Positions 53,934-62,963 are shown, counted from the stretch's first letter. The stretch: 64,000 nucleotides of DNA from Rubrivivax sp. (GCA_022842595.1 JALHPF010000016.1:59110-123109); one strand, 5' to 3'. A program made the numbers and translations. Notes: generated by a model from the letters alone, not told the origin.

Positions 53934-54752
53934 GTGCAGAAACTACAGCTGCCTCAGGTGACCTTGTGTGCAGTCGACGGGCGCAGCCCGCAACTGGCGG
54001 CGCAGGCCTTGCGGCGGTCGATGGCCCAGGTCGAGTTTGCGCGCGTGCTGCTGCTCACGCACGGGGTACCGGCCGGCGGTTCGGGCCCGGGAATCGAAGT
54101 CGTGGACGTGGGCCCGGTCGACAGCGGTGCGGCCTACTCGCATGTGGTGTTGCGGCGGCTGCCGTCGCTGATCGACACCGCTCACGTTCTGGTGACGCAA
54201 TGGGACGGCTTCGTGCGCGACGCCGGCGCCTGGCGCCCTGAATTCCTGGAATGGGACTACATCGGTGCGCCCTGGCCCGAGCAGCCTGCCGCATGGCAGG
54301 TGGGCAACGGCGGCTTCTCATTGCGTTCCCAGCGGCTGCTGCAGGCCGGGCTGGACCCGTTGATCATCCAGGAACACCCTGAAGACGTGATGCTCTGCCG
54401 CATCTACCGGGCAGCCCTGGAGGCCCATCACGGCTTGCGTTTTGCGCCGCCGGCGCTGGCGCGGCAGTTCGCGTTCGAGAACTCGCGGCCACCCGGTCTG
54501 TGCTTTGGTTTCCACGGCCCCTACAACCTGCCGCAACTGCTGGACGAACCGACCCTGCAGACGTGGCTGGCGCAGTTGCCCGACGCCTTCTTCCGCAGCC
54601 GTGACGCGCGGCGGCTGGCTCGCGCTCTGTTGGCCAGGCGCATGCCACGCGCTGCACAGCAGCTCGTCGCGCGCCGGCAGGCCGCCGGCCGCACCGACCC
54701 CAACACGCGGCTGCTGGGTCTGGCCGCGCGCCTGCTGCGGCTGGTGGCCTGA
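53934..54752 (+). CDS. DUF5672 family protein (putative glycan-related)
   Basis: A 272-aa protein matching the DUF5672 pattern: VTLCAVDGRS at the N-terminus, VLVTQWDGFVRDAGAWRPEFLEWDYIGAPWP in the centre and GNGGFSLRSQRLLQA. This domain often occurs in or beside glycosyltransferases and has a GT-A-like look (inference). The start is a GTG at 53934. It is divergent from the GT4-ribF operon, 81 bp away, so a shared glycan pathway is plausible. Confidence 0.82.
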   Translation: MQKLQLPQVTLCAVDGRSPQLAAQALRRSMAQVEFARVLLLTHGVPAGGSGPGIEVVDVGPVDSGAAYSHVVLRRLPSLIDTAHVLVTQWDGFVRDAGAWRPEFLEWDYIGAPWPEQPAAWQVGNGGFSLRSQRLLQAGLDPLIIQEHPEDVMLCRIYRAALEAHHGLRFAPPALARQFAFENSRPPGLCFGFHGPYNLPQLLDEPTLQTWLAQLPDAFFRSRDARRLARALLARRMPRAAQQLVARRQAAGRTDPNTRLLGLAARLLRLVA

Positions 54753-54895
54753 AGGCCTGAAGCCGCCGCCCGGCCGGGCTGTCCGACAGCCGGGTCCTAC
54801 AGCCGCTGTGGCGCTTCGCCGATGGGCGCGACGACGGCCGCTGCATAGATTCCTGTCATCGGGCTACGGCCCAGATCCGAACAGGAGACAGACCG

Positions 54896-55456
54896 ATGAA
54901 GTTCCAGGAACAACGCAGCAGTGAAATGCAGGGCCTTGCCGAACGCCTGCAAGGCCAGCGCACGGCGATGGTGACGATGCGTGACAACGCCGGCCTGCTG
55001 GCCTCGCGGCCGCTGACGCCCGTGGAAATGGACAGCCAGGGTGCCCTGTGGTTCATGGTCTCGCGCCAGTCGCTGGCGACCCAGTTCGCCGCTGGCGACC
55101 AACCCGTCAACGTGGCCTTCAGCGACGAAGGCAAGAGCCTGTTCGTGTCGCTCGCCGGAACGGCACGGCTGGTGGACGACATGTCGCGCAAGGTTGCGCT
55201 GTGGTCGACGATGGCCCGCCCCTGGTTCAGCGGCGCCGACGACCCCGACCTCACGCTGCTGTGCGTGCAGCCGCGCAATGCCGAGATCTGGGACGGGCCC
55301 GACAGCAGCGTCATGCGCGCGCTGGCCATGGCCACCTCGGTGGCCGCCGGCCGCCCCATCGGCCTGGGCGAGCGCGAAAGCGTGACGGTGCCCAACGCGG
55401 CGGCGAACACTCCGGCCAATGCCTCCCTGGTGGCGAACGCCACCACCCCTTTCTGA
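54896..55456 (+). CDS. Pyridoxamine 5'-phosphate oxidase-fold stress protein (GS26-like)
   Basis: A 186-aa flavin-binding split-barrel protein of the general stress 26 type. Typical segments are TAMVTMRDNAGLLASRPLTPVEMDSQGALWFMVSRQSLATQFAAG and NVAFSDEGKSLFVSLAGTARLVDD. An AGGAG site precedes the ATG. The C-terminal 20 residues are Ala/Asn/Thr-rich and disordered. It begins a plus-strand trio with the cysteine-repeat protein and the DUF2177 gene. Substrate unknown. Confidence 0.88.
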   Translation: MKFQEQRSSEMQGLAERLQGQRTAMVTMRDNAGLLASRPLTPVEMDSQGALWFMVSRQSLATQFAAGDQPVNVAFSDEGKSLFVSLAGTARLVDDMSRKVALWSTMARPWFSGADDPDLTLLCVQPRNAEIWDGPDSSVMRALAMATSVAAGRPIGLGERESVTVPNAAANTPANASLVANATTPF

Positions 55457-55480
55457 CCCACCCACCCCAAGGACTTCACC

Positions 55481-56029
55481 ATGAACTTCAACATCAAGAC
55501 TCTCAGCATCGCTTGCGTCCTGGCCACGGCCGGCGCCTCCTCTTTCGCCCAGACCATGATTTCCAGCAGCGTCCATGGCGCCGCGAAGGACCAGATCAAG
55601 GCCGTTTACAAGGCCGAGAAGGAAGCCTGCAACAGCCTCACGGCCAATGCCAAGGACGTCTGCCAGGAGACCGCAGAAGGCCGCGAGGAAGTGGCCTTGG
55701 CGCACCTGCAAGTCCAGCGCACGGGTTCGGCCGACGACCGCCGCAAGCTGGTCGAAGCCCGCGTCTCCGCCCGCCACGACGTGGCCAAGGAAATGTGCGA
55801 CGACCTGTCGGGCAACGCCAAGGACGTGTGCGTGACTAAGGCCAAGACCGAACTCGACAAGGCCAAGGCCGACATCAAGATGAACAAGGCCGTCACCGAA
55901 GCCCGTAACGACGCCGAAGACACCAAGATGAAGGCCGACTACAAGCTCGCCAGCGAGCGCTGCGATACCCTCTCGGGCGAGGCCAAGGACAGCTGCGTGG
56001 CCACCGCCAAGGCCCGCTACGGCATGTAA
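55481..56029 (+). CDS. Secreted helical protein with three Cys-pair repeats, unknown function
   Basis: A 182-aa exported protein with a signal peptide (IKTLSIACVLATAGASSFAQ). The mature part is highly charged and helical, rich in Lys, Ala, Asp and Glu. Three copies of C-x(2)-L-x(3)-AK-D-x-C occur: CNSLTANAKDVC, CDDLSGNAKDVC and CDTLSGEAKDSC. Each probably forms a disulfide-closed helical turn in the periplasm. Similar proteins are common in Burkholderiales but have no assigned role. The first 24 nt after the upstream stop are non-coding. Confidence 0.85.
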   Translation: MNFNIKTLSIACVLATAGASSFAQTMISSSVHGAAKDQIKAVYKAEKEACNSLTANAKDVCQETAEGREEVALAHLQVQRTGSADDRRKLVEARVSARHDVAKEMCDDLSGNAKDVCVTKAKTELDKAKADIKMNKAVTEARNDAEDTKMKADYKLASERCDTLSGEAKDSCVATAKARYGM

Positions 56030-56050
56030 CTTCGAAGGCTCGTGACTGCA

Positions 56051-56452
56051 ATGAAGATCTGGTTGACAGGCTATGGTGCAGCCTTGCTCGTGGTGGGCTT
56101 GCTCGACGGGCTGTGGCTGGGCTTCATCGCGCGCGACTTCTATCGCCGTGAACTCGGCGACCTGATGGCCGACTCGGTGCGCATTGCGCCGGCGGCCGTC
56201 TTCTATTTCGGCTTCCCGGCCGGCCTGGTGGCGCTGGCCTTGACGCCAGCGCCTACGAGCCTGGGCATGGCAGTGCTGCGTTCGGCGGTGCTGGGCCTGG
56301 TGGCCTATGGCGTCTACGACATGACCAACATGGCCACCTTGCGCACCTGGAGCCTGAAACTGGCCCTCGTCGACATGGCCTGGGGCACCGCGGTGGCGGC
56401 CAGCGCAGGGGCCGCAGCGTTCAGCGCCATGCGCTGGATGGCTGCGCGCTAG
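56051..56452 (+). CDS. DUF2177 family membrane protein
   Basis: A 133-aa protein with four hydrophobic segments. It starts MKIWLTGYGAALLVVGLLDGLWLGFI and has the conserved RIAPAAVFYFGF and AYGVYDMTNMATLRTW of DUF2177. The ATG at 56051 is used because it fits the family start; a GTG 9 bp upstream is also in frame. Function unknown; an inner-membrane location is likely. Confidence 0.85.
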   Translation: MKIWLTGYGAALLVVGLLDGLWLGFIARDFYRRELGDLMADSVRIAPAAVFYFGFPAGLVALALTPAPTSLGMAVLRSAVLGLVAYGVYDMTNMATLRTWSLKLALVDMAWGTAVAASAGAAAFSAMRWMAAR

Positions 56453-56462
56453 TCAGCCGGCG

Positions 56463-57182
56463 TCAGCCAGCGCCATCCGCAGGCTTGGCCTCAGGCGAGG
56501 CCGACACCCAGGTCCAGCGACCCACGGCCAGGTCAGCCGGCAGCACCAGCGTACCGAACTGGCTGCGGTGCAGCGCCTCGCAGCGGTTGCCTACGGCAGC
56601 CAGCATGCGCTTGACCTGGTGGTAGCGGCCTTCGGCCAGCGTCAGCCGCAGATGGTGGTCGGTCACGGCCTCGGCCGCCAGCGCCGCGGCCGGCCGCGGG
56701 TCGTCTTCCAGCACCACACCCTTGAGCAGGCTCGCGATCTGCTCGGCCGTCACCGCATGTTTGGCCGTCACTTCATAGACCTTGGGCACATGGTGCTTCG
56801 GGCTGGTGAGACGGTGGATGAGCGTGCCGTCGTCAGTGAACAGCAGCAGGCCGGTGGTGTCCTCGTCGAGCCGACCCACCGGCTGCAGACCGCGTGTGCG
56901 CAGTGGCGCGGGCAGCAGGCTCAACACACTGGGGTGGTGGCGCGGCTTGGCCGAACACTCGTAACCCGCGGGCTTGTGCAGCATCACCAGTGCCTTCTCG
57001 TGGAATGGCCAGGAGCGGCCCTGCACGCTGAAGGCGAGGCCCTGCGTGTCGAAGGTCTCGTCGGGGTCGTCGACGGTTCGTCCGGCCACGGCGACATCGC
57101 CGCGCAGCACCAGCGCCTGGCAGTCGCGGCGCGTGCCGAAGCCCTGGCTGAAGAGAATGTGTTCGATCCGCAGTGGTTTCAT
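56463..57182 (-). CDS. RsuA family pseudouridine synthase
   Basis: A 239-aa RNA-modifying enzyme. The N-terminal S4-like RNA-binding domain (RIEHILFSQGFGTRRDCQALVLRGDVAVAG) precedes the catalytic domain with GRLDEDTTGLLLFTDDG, catalytic aspartate D106. RYHQVKRMLAAVGNRCEALHRSQFG is the conserved C-terminal motif. RsuA itself modifies 16S rRNA U516; this may be RsuA or a close relative. Convergent with the DUF2177 gene. Confidence 0.93.
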   Translation of the reverse strand: MKPLRIEHILFSQGFGTRRDCQALVLRGDVAVAGRTVDDPDETFDTQGLAFSVQGRSWPFHEKALVMLHKPAGYECSAKPRHHPSVLSLLPAPLRTRGLQPVGRLDEDTTGLLLFTDDGTLIHRLTSPKHHVPKVYEVTAKHAVTAEQIASLLKGVVLEDDPRPAAALAAEAVTDHHLRLTLAEGRYHQVKRMLAAVGNRCEALHRSQFGTLVLPADLAVGRWTWVSASPEAKPADGAG

Positions 57183-57194
57183 CGTCGGGGGTGG

Positions 57195-58163
57195 CTACAG
57201 CGCATTGGCGGCCATGACCGCGTTGCGGATGGCGAGGGCGACCGCTTCTGCAGCCAGGGCGCCGAGCACGCTGATGTCGCCGCCATGGCCTGCCGCCCCG
57301 GTGGCCAGGCTGAACAGGGTGTCGCCATCGTTGGCGGTGATGGGGCTGACGGCACGCGACAGCCCATGGTGCGCCAGTTGCGCCAGTTGCGTGGCCTGGG
57401 CCTTGCTCAGGCGCGCATCGGTCGCGACGATGCCGATCGTGGTGGCACCGCCCGGCGCCACGGCAGTGGCGGCAAACATCGGCGCCAGCAGCCGCTGCGG
57501 GCCACGGCCGCCCAGCAGGCTGGCGGTGCTGTCGATGAACGCCTGGCCGTCGGGCGTGCGAGCGCCCGCCAGCACGCGGCCCTGCGCGTCCAGCACGTCG
57601 CCAATGGCATTGACAGCCACCAGCGCGGCCACGGTCACGTCGCCCAGGCGCAGCGCCGCCGTGCCGATGCCCCCGGGCATGGACGATTCGATGCCGTGCA
57701 GCTTGCCGACCCGCGCGCCCGTGCCGGCCCCGACCCGGCCCTGCGGGCATTCGCTGCTGCTGGCCGCCCGGCAGGCGGCCAGGCCGGTGTCGGCATCGGG
57801 GCGGACACGTGGATGCTCGCCCCACAGATCGAACAGCACCGCAGCCGGCACGATGGGAACCCGCACCGGCCCCACCGGCAGGCCGATGCCGTGCATCTCG
57901 AGCCAGTGCATCACGCCAGACGCTGCGTCCAGGCCGTACGCGCTGCCGCCGGTGAGGAGTACGGCATGGACGACGTCGACGGTGTTCTCGGGCCGCAGCA
58001 GATCGGTTTCGCGCGTGCCGGGCGCACCGCCGCGCTGCGCCACCCCGCCCACCGTGCCCGGCGGACACAGCACGACCGTGCACCCTGTCGAACCCGTCGC
58101 CGCCTGCGCGTGGCCCACGCGCAGGCCGGCAACGTCGGTGATGGCCCCCGGCGCGAGTTCCAC
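57195..58163 (-). CDS. P1 family (DmpA/S58-like) self-processing aminopeptidase/hydrolase
   Basis: A 322-aa N-terminal-nucleophile hydrolase of the DmpA/BapA/NylC group. ITDVAGLRVGHAQ, LLTGGSAYGLDAASGVMHWLE and GRVGAGTGARVGK are family blocks; VAALVAVNAIGDV lies near the presumed self-cleavage site. Members hydrolyse N-terminal D- or beta-amino acids or aliphatic amides; the substrate here is unknown. The start is a GTG. It lies 12 bp upstream of the pseudouridine synthase gene. Confidence 0.9.
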   Translation of the reverse strand: MELAPGAITDVAGLRVGHAQAATGSTGCTVVLCPPGTVGGVAQRGGAPGTRETDLLRPENTVDVVHAVLLTGGSAYGLDAASGVMHWLEMHGIGLPVGPVRVPIVPAAVLFDLWGEHPRVRPDADTGLAACRAASSSECPQGRVGAGTGARVGKLHGIESSMPGGIGTAALRLGDVTVAALVAVNAIGDVLDAQGRVLAGARTPDGQAFIDSTASLLGGRGPQRLLAPMFAATAVAPGGATTIGIVATDARLSKAQATQLAQLAHHGLSRAVSPITANDGDTLFSLATGAAGHGGDISVLGALAAEAVALAIRNAVMAANAL

Positions 58164-58176
58164 CTAGGTGCGGAAC

Positions 58177-59304
58177 CTAGGCAAAGACACCGGCCGTGTC
58201 CTGCATGCGGCTGCTGACCTCGCCCAGGTGGTGCAGGCTGTCGCCCCAGCTCAGTTCCAGCATCGTCAGGCGCTTGAAGTAGTGGCTGGCCACGTATTCG
58301 TCGGTGACGCCGATGCCGCCGTGCAGCTGCACGCACTGCTGGCCCACCGTGCGCATGCTCTGGCCCAGCTGCACCCGCGCCTGGCTGATGGCGCGGCGGC
58401 GCTGGGCCGGCGCCTCGCCCAGCTTCAGGCTGGCGTAGTAGCTCATCGAACGGCCCAGCTCCAGCTGCATCTTCACGTCGGCCATGCGGTGGCGCAGCGC
58501 CTGGAAGCTGGCGATGGGCACGTTGAACTGCTTGCGCGTGTTCATGTAGTCGACGGTGATGGCCACCAGCGCGTCCATCAGGCCCACGGCCTCGGCGCAG
58601 TTCGCGGCCACGGCCACGTCGGCCGCGGTTTCCAGCGCGGCGAAGGCGTCGGCGCTGATCAGTTGCGCTGGTGTCAGCGCCAGTGCGACTTCGGCCGCGC
58701 GCGCGCCGTCATGGGTCGGAAAGCCGCGCACCGTGGCCGCACCCTTTTCGACCAGGAAGAGGCCGATGCCGGCGGTGTCGCCGGTCTTGCCGGAAATACG
58801 CGCGCTGACGATGAAGGCGTCGGCCTCGTCGCCGGCCGGCACCAGGGTCTTCACACCCGTCAGCGCCCAGACGCCGCCATCCTGGCGGGCGCTGGCATGC
58901 ACCTGCTGCAGCCGGTAGCGCGACTTCGCTTCCCACAGCGCCGGCACCACCAGCACCTCGCCGCTGGCCATCCGCGGCAGCCAGGCGGCCTTCAACACCT
59001 CGGGGGCGCCGGCCATCAGCACCGGGGCCACCAGCGCGGCTTCGACATAGGGTGCGTTGACGAGACCGCGGCCCAGTTCCTCGCACACCACCATCGCCTC
59101 GACGGCGCCGAAACCCATGCCGCCATGGGCTTCGGGAATGGCCAGGCCGGTGAGGCCCAGGTCGGCGAGTTCGCCGTAGACAGCGCGTGTGGCGCCACCG
59201 GCCTTGGCCAGGGCGTGGCGGCGCGGGAAGCCGAAGCCCTTTTCAACCCAGCGCTGCACGGCGTCGCGCAATGAGACCTGGTCGTCGGTGAAGTCGAAGT
59301 CCAT
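58177..59304 (-). CDS. Acyl-CoA dehydrogenase, small-subunit type
   Basis: A 375-aa FAD-dependent acyl-CoA dehydrogenase with a divergent middle domain (SRYRLQQVHASARQDGGVWALTGVKTLV). The C-terminal domain has TRKQFNVPIASFQALRHRMADVKMQLELG and QLHGGIGVTDEYVASHYFKR, the FAD-binding signature. It starts 19 bp after a second dehydrogenase gene; such pairs occur as heteromeric enzymes, for example pimeloyl-CoA or steroid side-chain dehydrogenases. GGGAG precedes the ATG. Confidence 0.92.
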   Translation of the reverse strand: MDFDFTDDQVSLRDAVQRWVEKGFGFPRRHALAKAGGATRAVYGELADLGLTGLAIPEAHGGMGFGAVEAMVVCEELGRGLVNAPYVEAALVAPVLMAGAPEVLKAAWLPRMASGEVLVVPALWEAKSRYRLQQVHASARQDGGVWALTGVKTLVPAGDEADAFIVSARISGKTGDTAGIGLFLVEKGAATVRGFPTHDGARAAEVALALTPAQLISADAFAALETAADVAVAANCAEAVGLMDALVAITVDYMNTRKQFNVPIASFQALRHRMADVKMQLELGRSMSYYASLKLGEAPAQRRRAISQARVQLGQSMRTVGQQCVQLHGGIGVTDEYVASHYFKRLTMLELSWGDSLHHLGEVSSRMQDTAGVFA

Positions 59305-59323
59305 CGTGTGTCTCCCTGCAGGT

Positions 59324-60502
59324 TCAGCCGAGCACCGTCTGCGCGACGATGTTCTTCTGGACCTCGTTGCTGCCGCCGTAGATGGTGGTCTTGCGCATGT
59401 TGAAGTAGGTGCCGGCCAGCGGCAGCAGGCTCTGGTCGAGCGCCACGTCGCCCTGCCAGCCGGCTTCCATGGCTTCCCAGATGAAGGGCCGGGCCAGCGG
59501 GCCGGCGGCCAGCATCATCAGTTCCGTGTAGCGCTGCTGGATCTCGCTGCCGCGGATCTTCAGGAGGCCGGCCACGTCCAGGCTCTGCTTGCCGTTCTTT
59601 TCGGCACTCAGCACGCGCAGCACCATCATCTCGAGGGCCACCACGTCCACTTCCAGCAGCGCAACCTGATCGCGGAAGCGGGTGTCGTCGTAGACCCCTT
59701 CGGCCTTGGCGATGCGCTTGAGGCGCTCGAGTTCACGCTTGGCGCGGTTGACGTCGGCGATGTTCGTGCGCTCGTGCGCCAGCAGATGCTTGGCGTAGGT
59801 CCAGCCCTTGTTCTCTTCGCCGATCAGGTTCTCGGCCGGCACTTCGACGTTGTCGAACCAGACTTCGTTGACCTCGGGCTCGCCGTCCAGCAGCACGATC
59901 GGCCGCACGCTCACACCCGGGCTCCTCATGTCGATCAGCAGGAAGCTGATGCCGGTCTGCGGCTTGCCTTCGCTGCTGGTGCGCACGAGGCAGAAGATCC
60001 ATTCGCCGTACTGGCCCAGGGTGGTCCAGGTCTTCTGGCCGTTGACGATGAACTTGTCGCCCACCCGTTCGGCCTTGCACTTCAGGCTGGCCAGGTCGCT
60101 GCCCGAGCCGGGTTCGCTGTAGCCCTGGCTCCACCACACCTCGCCGCTGGCGATGCCGGGCAGGAAGCGCTTCTGCTGTTCGGCATTGCCGAATGCCATG
60201 ATTACCGGGGCCACCATCACCGGGCCGAACGGAACGACCCGCGGCGCACCGGCCAGCGCACATTCTTCTTCGAACAGGTGTTTCTGGATGGCGTTCCAGC
60301 CCGGGCCGCCGAATTCCTTCGGCCAGCCCCAGCCGAGCCAGCCTTTCTTGCCGAGGATGCGCGCCCAGCGCTGCAGGTCGTCGCGGCTCAGGCGCAGCGC
60401 GTGGTGCACCTTGTGGCTGATCTCGGCAGGCAGGTTGGCGGCTACCCATTGCCGGACGTCGCTGCGAAACGCCAGCTCCTCGTCGGTGAAATTCAGGTCC
60501 AT
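59324..60502 (-). CDS. Acyl-CoA dehydrogenase, large-subunit type
   Basis: A 392-aa acyl-CoA dehydrogenase with GWGWPKEFGGPGWNAIQKHLFEEE, WWSQGYSEPGSGSDLASLKCKAER (FAD/substrate loop), FIVNGQKTWTTLGQYGEWIFCLVRT and the C-terminal TTIYGGSNEVQKNIVAQTVLG. It is canonical, unlike its partner, and resembles the large subunit annotated as pimeloyl-CoA dehydrogenase. The chain length and identity of the substrate cannot be fixed. AGGAG precedes the ATG. A palindrome upstream may be its operator. Confidence 0.93.
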   Translation of the reverse strand: MDLNFTDEELAFRSDVRQWVAANLPAEISHKVHHALRLSRDDLQRWARILGKKGWLGWGWPKEFGGPGWNAIQKHLFEEECALAGAPRVVPFGPVMVAPVIMAFGNAEQQKRFLPGIASGEVWWSQGYSEPGSGSDLASLKCKAERVGDKFIVNGQKTWTTLGQYGEWIFCLVRTSSEGKPQTGISFLLIDMRSPGVSVRPIVLLDGEPEVNEVWFDNVEVPAENLIGEENKGWTYAKHLLAHERTNIADVNRAKRELERLKRIAKAEGVYDDTRFRDQVALLEVDVVALEMMVLRVLSAEKNGKQSLDVAGLLKIRGSEIQQRYTELMMLAAGPLARPFIWEAMEAGWQGDVALDQSLLPLAGTYFNMRKTTIYGGSNEVQKNIVAQTVLG

Positions 60503-60535
60503 GGTGTCTCCTGCTCTGGTTCGCTGCGCGTTTTA

Positions 60536-60547
60536 GCACGATCGTTC
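60536..60547 (-). promoter_or_regulatory. Candidate operator upstream of the acyl-CoA dehydrogenase pair
   Basis: GCACGATCGTTC, a 10-of-12 palindrome centred between 60541 and 60542, lies 34 bp before the dehydrogenase start. TetR-type regulators of fatty-acid genes often use such sites; no regulator gene is nearby. Confidence 0.35.
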
Positions 60548-60549
60548 GC

Positions 60550-60597
60550 AAAAGCGCTGTCCCAGCAGGGACAACGCCCGCGCTCAGGGCGCTTTTT
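60550..60597 (-). terminator. Structured inverted repeat, probable terminator after the aspartyl protease gene
   Basis: AAAAGCGC (60550-60557) pairs with GCGCTTTT (60589-60596) and encloses a second hairpin TGTCCC-AGCA-GGGACA (60558-60573). Minus-strand transcripts leaving the protease gene would end in GCGCTTTT, consistent with a terminator; on the plus strand TTTTT follows. Confidence 0.5.
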
Positions 60598-60622
60598 CAT
60601 GGCGCGTTTTCATGGCGCTGAG

Positions 60623-61288
60623 TCAACGCAATTCGAGCCGCATCACGTCGTTCTCGCGGCGCATCTGGAAGCGCCCCAGGAAGCTGTTGCCCAGCAGCAC
60701 ATGCGGCATCGCCGCGGGCAGCACCACGGCGTCGACGTTGCTGACTTCCACTTCACCCACGCGCACCCGGGTCAGCGACACCTGTTGCACCGGCACAGGC
60801 CCGTTGGCCGTCTGCGACATGCCGCGGCGGGCGTTTTTCAGGTCCAGCCCCAGGCGCTGGGCGTCAGACTGCGACATCGCCAGCATCGTGGCGCCGGTGT
60901 CGACCATGAACTGAACCGGCTTGCCATTGATCGCGCCGCCGGCGATGAAATGCCCGCCCGGCCCGGCGCTGATGACGATTTCGCGGCCCTGGGCCGTGGC
61001 CGGTGCGCCGCCGGCCAGCTGCGCCGGGCTGCCGCCCACGCGCAGCAACGCGCTGCGGCCTTCACGCTCGACCAGGGCTTCGTCGCCCTGCCAGCGCAGC
61101 AGCTTCACGCCTGCCACGGTCTGGCCCACCGCCAGCATCTTCGCCTGGCCGTCGATCATGAGCAGCGCGCGTTCGCCCATGCGCCCGGCCAGCACGACAC
61201 TGGGGCCGCCCTGGGCGCGGGCGCCCTGGCTCAGCACACCGAACAACCCGCCGGCAACGAACAGGCGACGCTGAATCTGGGAAGCCAC
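60623..61288 (-). CDS. Retroviral-type aspartyl protease (TIGR02281-like)
   Basis: A 221-aa exported or membrane-anchored protein. The start is a GTG at 61288; the N-terminal hydrophobic segment RRLFVAGGLFGVLSQGARAQ may be a signal peptide or anchor. The protease domain has the active-site triplet D130-T-G-A in FMVDTGATMLAMS and the C-terminal VLLGNSFLGRFQMRRENDVMRLELR. Single-DTG proteins of this type act as dimers. It starts 4 bp after the yajQ stop. Confidence 0.88.
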   Translation of the reverse strand: MASQIQRRLFVAGGLFGVLSQGARAQGGPSVVLAGRMGERALLMIDGQAKMLAVGQTVAGVKLLRWQGDEALVEREGRSALLRVGGSPAQLAGGAPATAQGREIVISAGPGGHFIAGGAINGKPVQFMVDTGATMLAMSQSDAQRLGLDLKNARRGMSQTANGPVPVQQVSLTRVRVGEVEVSNVDAVVLPAAMPHVLLGNSFLGRFQMRRENDVMRLELR

Positions 61289-61292
61289 CCGC

Positions 61293-61796
61293 TCAGGCCC
61301 GGAAGTTGTCGAAGGACAGCGGCAATTCGGGCAGTTCCTTGCGCAGCAGGGCCATCGCGGCCTGCAGCTCGTCGCGTTTGGCGCCGGTGACACGCAGCGC
61401 GTCGCCCTGGAAGGCACCTTGCACCTTCAGCTTCGAGGCCTTCAGCGCGGTCTGCATCTTCTTGGCGCTTTCGGCGTCGACGCCGTTTTTCACCGGCACC
61501 AGCAGTTTCATCTTGTCGCCGCCCATCTTCTGCGGCTTGGCCGACAGGTCGAGGAAGCGGATGTCGACGCCGCGCTTGGTCAGCCTGCCCAGCAGCAGGT
61601 CGCGCACCTGTTCGAGCTGGAAGTCGCTGTCGCCCCAGAGCACGAGTTCGCGGTCCTTGCTGCTGCGTTCGGTCAGCTCGACCGCGGCGCACGAGCCCTT
61701 GAAGTCGAAGCGTGTGCCGATTTCCTTGGTGGCCTGGTCGACGGCGTTGCGCAGCTCCACCAGGTTGGGTTCAATGACGGCGTCGAAACTGGGCAT
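61293..61796 (-). CDS. yajQ: YajQ family cyclic-di-GMP-binding protein
   Basis: A 167-aa protein of the UPF0234 family with two ferredoxin-like domains: [33 protein letters not shown] and the C-terminal LPLSFDNFR. Relatives bind c-di-GMP and alter transcription of virulence genes. The start at MPSF is the conserved one. It is divergent from murB, 55 bp away. Confidence 0.95.
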   Translation of the reverse strand: MPSFDAVIEPNLVELRNAVDQATKEIGTRFDFKGSCAAVELTERSSKDRELVLWGDSDFQLEQVRDLLLGRLTKRGVDIRFLDLSAKPQKMGGDKMKLLVPVKNGVDAESAKKMQTALKASKLKVQGAFQGDALRVTGAKRDELQAAMALLRKELPELPLSFDNFRA

Positions 61797-61851
61797 GGCG
61801 TGGGTGTGGAAAGCGGTCGGCGGCAGTGGGAAATTCCACGAGAATTCTGGC

Positions 61852-62889
61852 ATGCCCACACCGCCCACGGCCTTGCAGATTCAACACCGCGCCAACCTGC
61901 GCGAATTCAACACCTTCGGCCTGCCGGCGGTGGCCGCGACCCTGGTTCGCATCGGCAGCATGGCCGACGTCAAGCGTGTCGTCGACCACCCCGAACTCGG
62001 CCGCGCCGCGAAATTCGTGCTGGGGGGTGGCAGCAACGTCGTGCTGACGCGCGACATTGCCGCCGTGGTGTTGAAGGTCGAGGTCATGGGCCGACGCCTG
62101 GTGCGCGAAGACGCCGATGCCTGGATCGTCGAGGCCGGCGCCGGCGAGCCCTGGGCCGACTTCGTGGCCTGGACGCTGGACCAGGGCCTGCCAGGCCTGG
62201 AAAACCTGGCGCTGATCCCTGGTTCGGTGGGCGCTTCGCCCGTGCAGAACATCGGGGCCTACGGCGTCGAACTGAAAGATCGCTTCGAATCGCTGGACGC
62301 CGTCGACCTCGTCACCGGCCGCAGCGTCACGCTGACGGCCGCCGAATGCCATTTCGGCTATCGCGACAGCGTGTTCAAGGGTCTGCTGGCCGGCAAGTCG
62401 CTGATCACGCACGTGCGCTTCCGCCTGCCGCGGCCCTGGCGGCCGGCGCTGGGCTACCTGGAACTGGAACGCAAGATGGCCGAGACCGGCAACCGCGCCC
62501 CCGACGCCCGCACCATCTTCGACTGGATCTGCGCCGTGCGCCGGGCCAAGCTGCCCGACCCAGCCGTCATCGGCAACGCCGGCAGCTTCTTCAAGAACCC
62601 GGTGGTCAGTGCCGAACAATGCCGCGACATCATCGGCCGCGACCCCGAGATCGTGCACTACCCCATGCCCGACGGCAGCGTGAAGCTGGCCGCCGGCTGG
62701 CTCATCGACGCCTGCGGCTGGAAGGGCAAGACCGTGGGCCATGCCGGGGTCTACGAAAAGCAGGCCCTGGTGCTGGTGAACCGCGGTGGCGCCAGCGGTG
62801 CCGAGGTGGTGACACTGGCGCGCGCCATCCAGGAAAGCGTCTACGGGCGATTCGGCATCCGGCTGGAGCCGGAACCCGTGATCGTCTGA
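61852..62889 (+). CDS. murB: UDP-N-acetylmuramate dehydrogenase MurB
   Basis: A 345-aa flavoenzyme reducing UDP-GlcNAc-enolpyruvate to UDP-MurNAc in peptidoglycan synthesis. FAD-binding motifs are [12 protein letters not shown] and [22 protein letters not shown]; the catalytic FGYRDSVF arginine and [12 protein letters not shown] serine are present. The layout matches type I MurB. The start is the ATG at 61852, in front of the conserved LREFNTFGL. Confidence 0.97.
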   Translation: MPTPPTALQIQHRANLREFNTFGLPAVAATLVRIGSMADVKRVVDHPELGRAAKFVLGGGSNVVLTRDIAAVVLKVEVMGRRLVREDADAWIVEAGAGEPWADFVAWTLDQGLPGLENLALIPGSVGASPVQNIGAYGVELKDRFESLDAVDLVTGRSVTLTAAECHFGYRDSVFKGLLAGKSLITHVRFRLPRPWRPALGYLELERKMAETGNRAPDARTIFDWICAVRRAKLPDPAVIGNAGSFFKNPVVSAEQCRDIIGRDPEIVHYPMPDGSVKLAAGWLIDACGWKGKTVGHAGVYEKQALVLVNRGGASGAEVVTLARAIQESVYGRFGIRLEPEPVIV

Positions 62890-62963
62890 GTCGCGTCCAG
62901 TGGGGTGCGCTCAAAGCACTTGCACCTGTCTGTGCAGCGCAAGGTCAGCCTTGCCGGACTTCG

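Noticed and set aside
54765..54800. GC-rich inverted repeat (GGCTGT-CCG-ACAGCC) after the DUF5672 gene
   Set aside because: Short stem with no T-run on either side, so it is not called a terminator.
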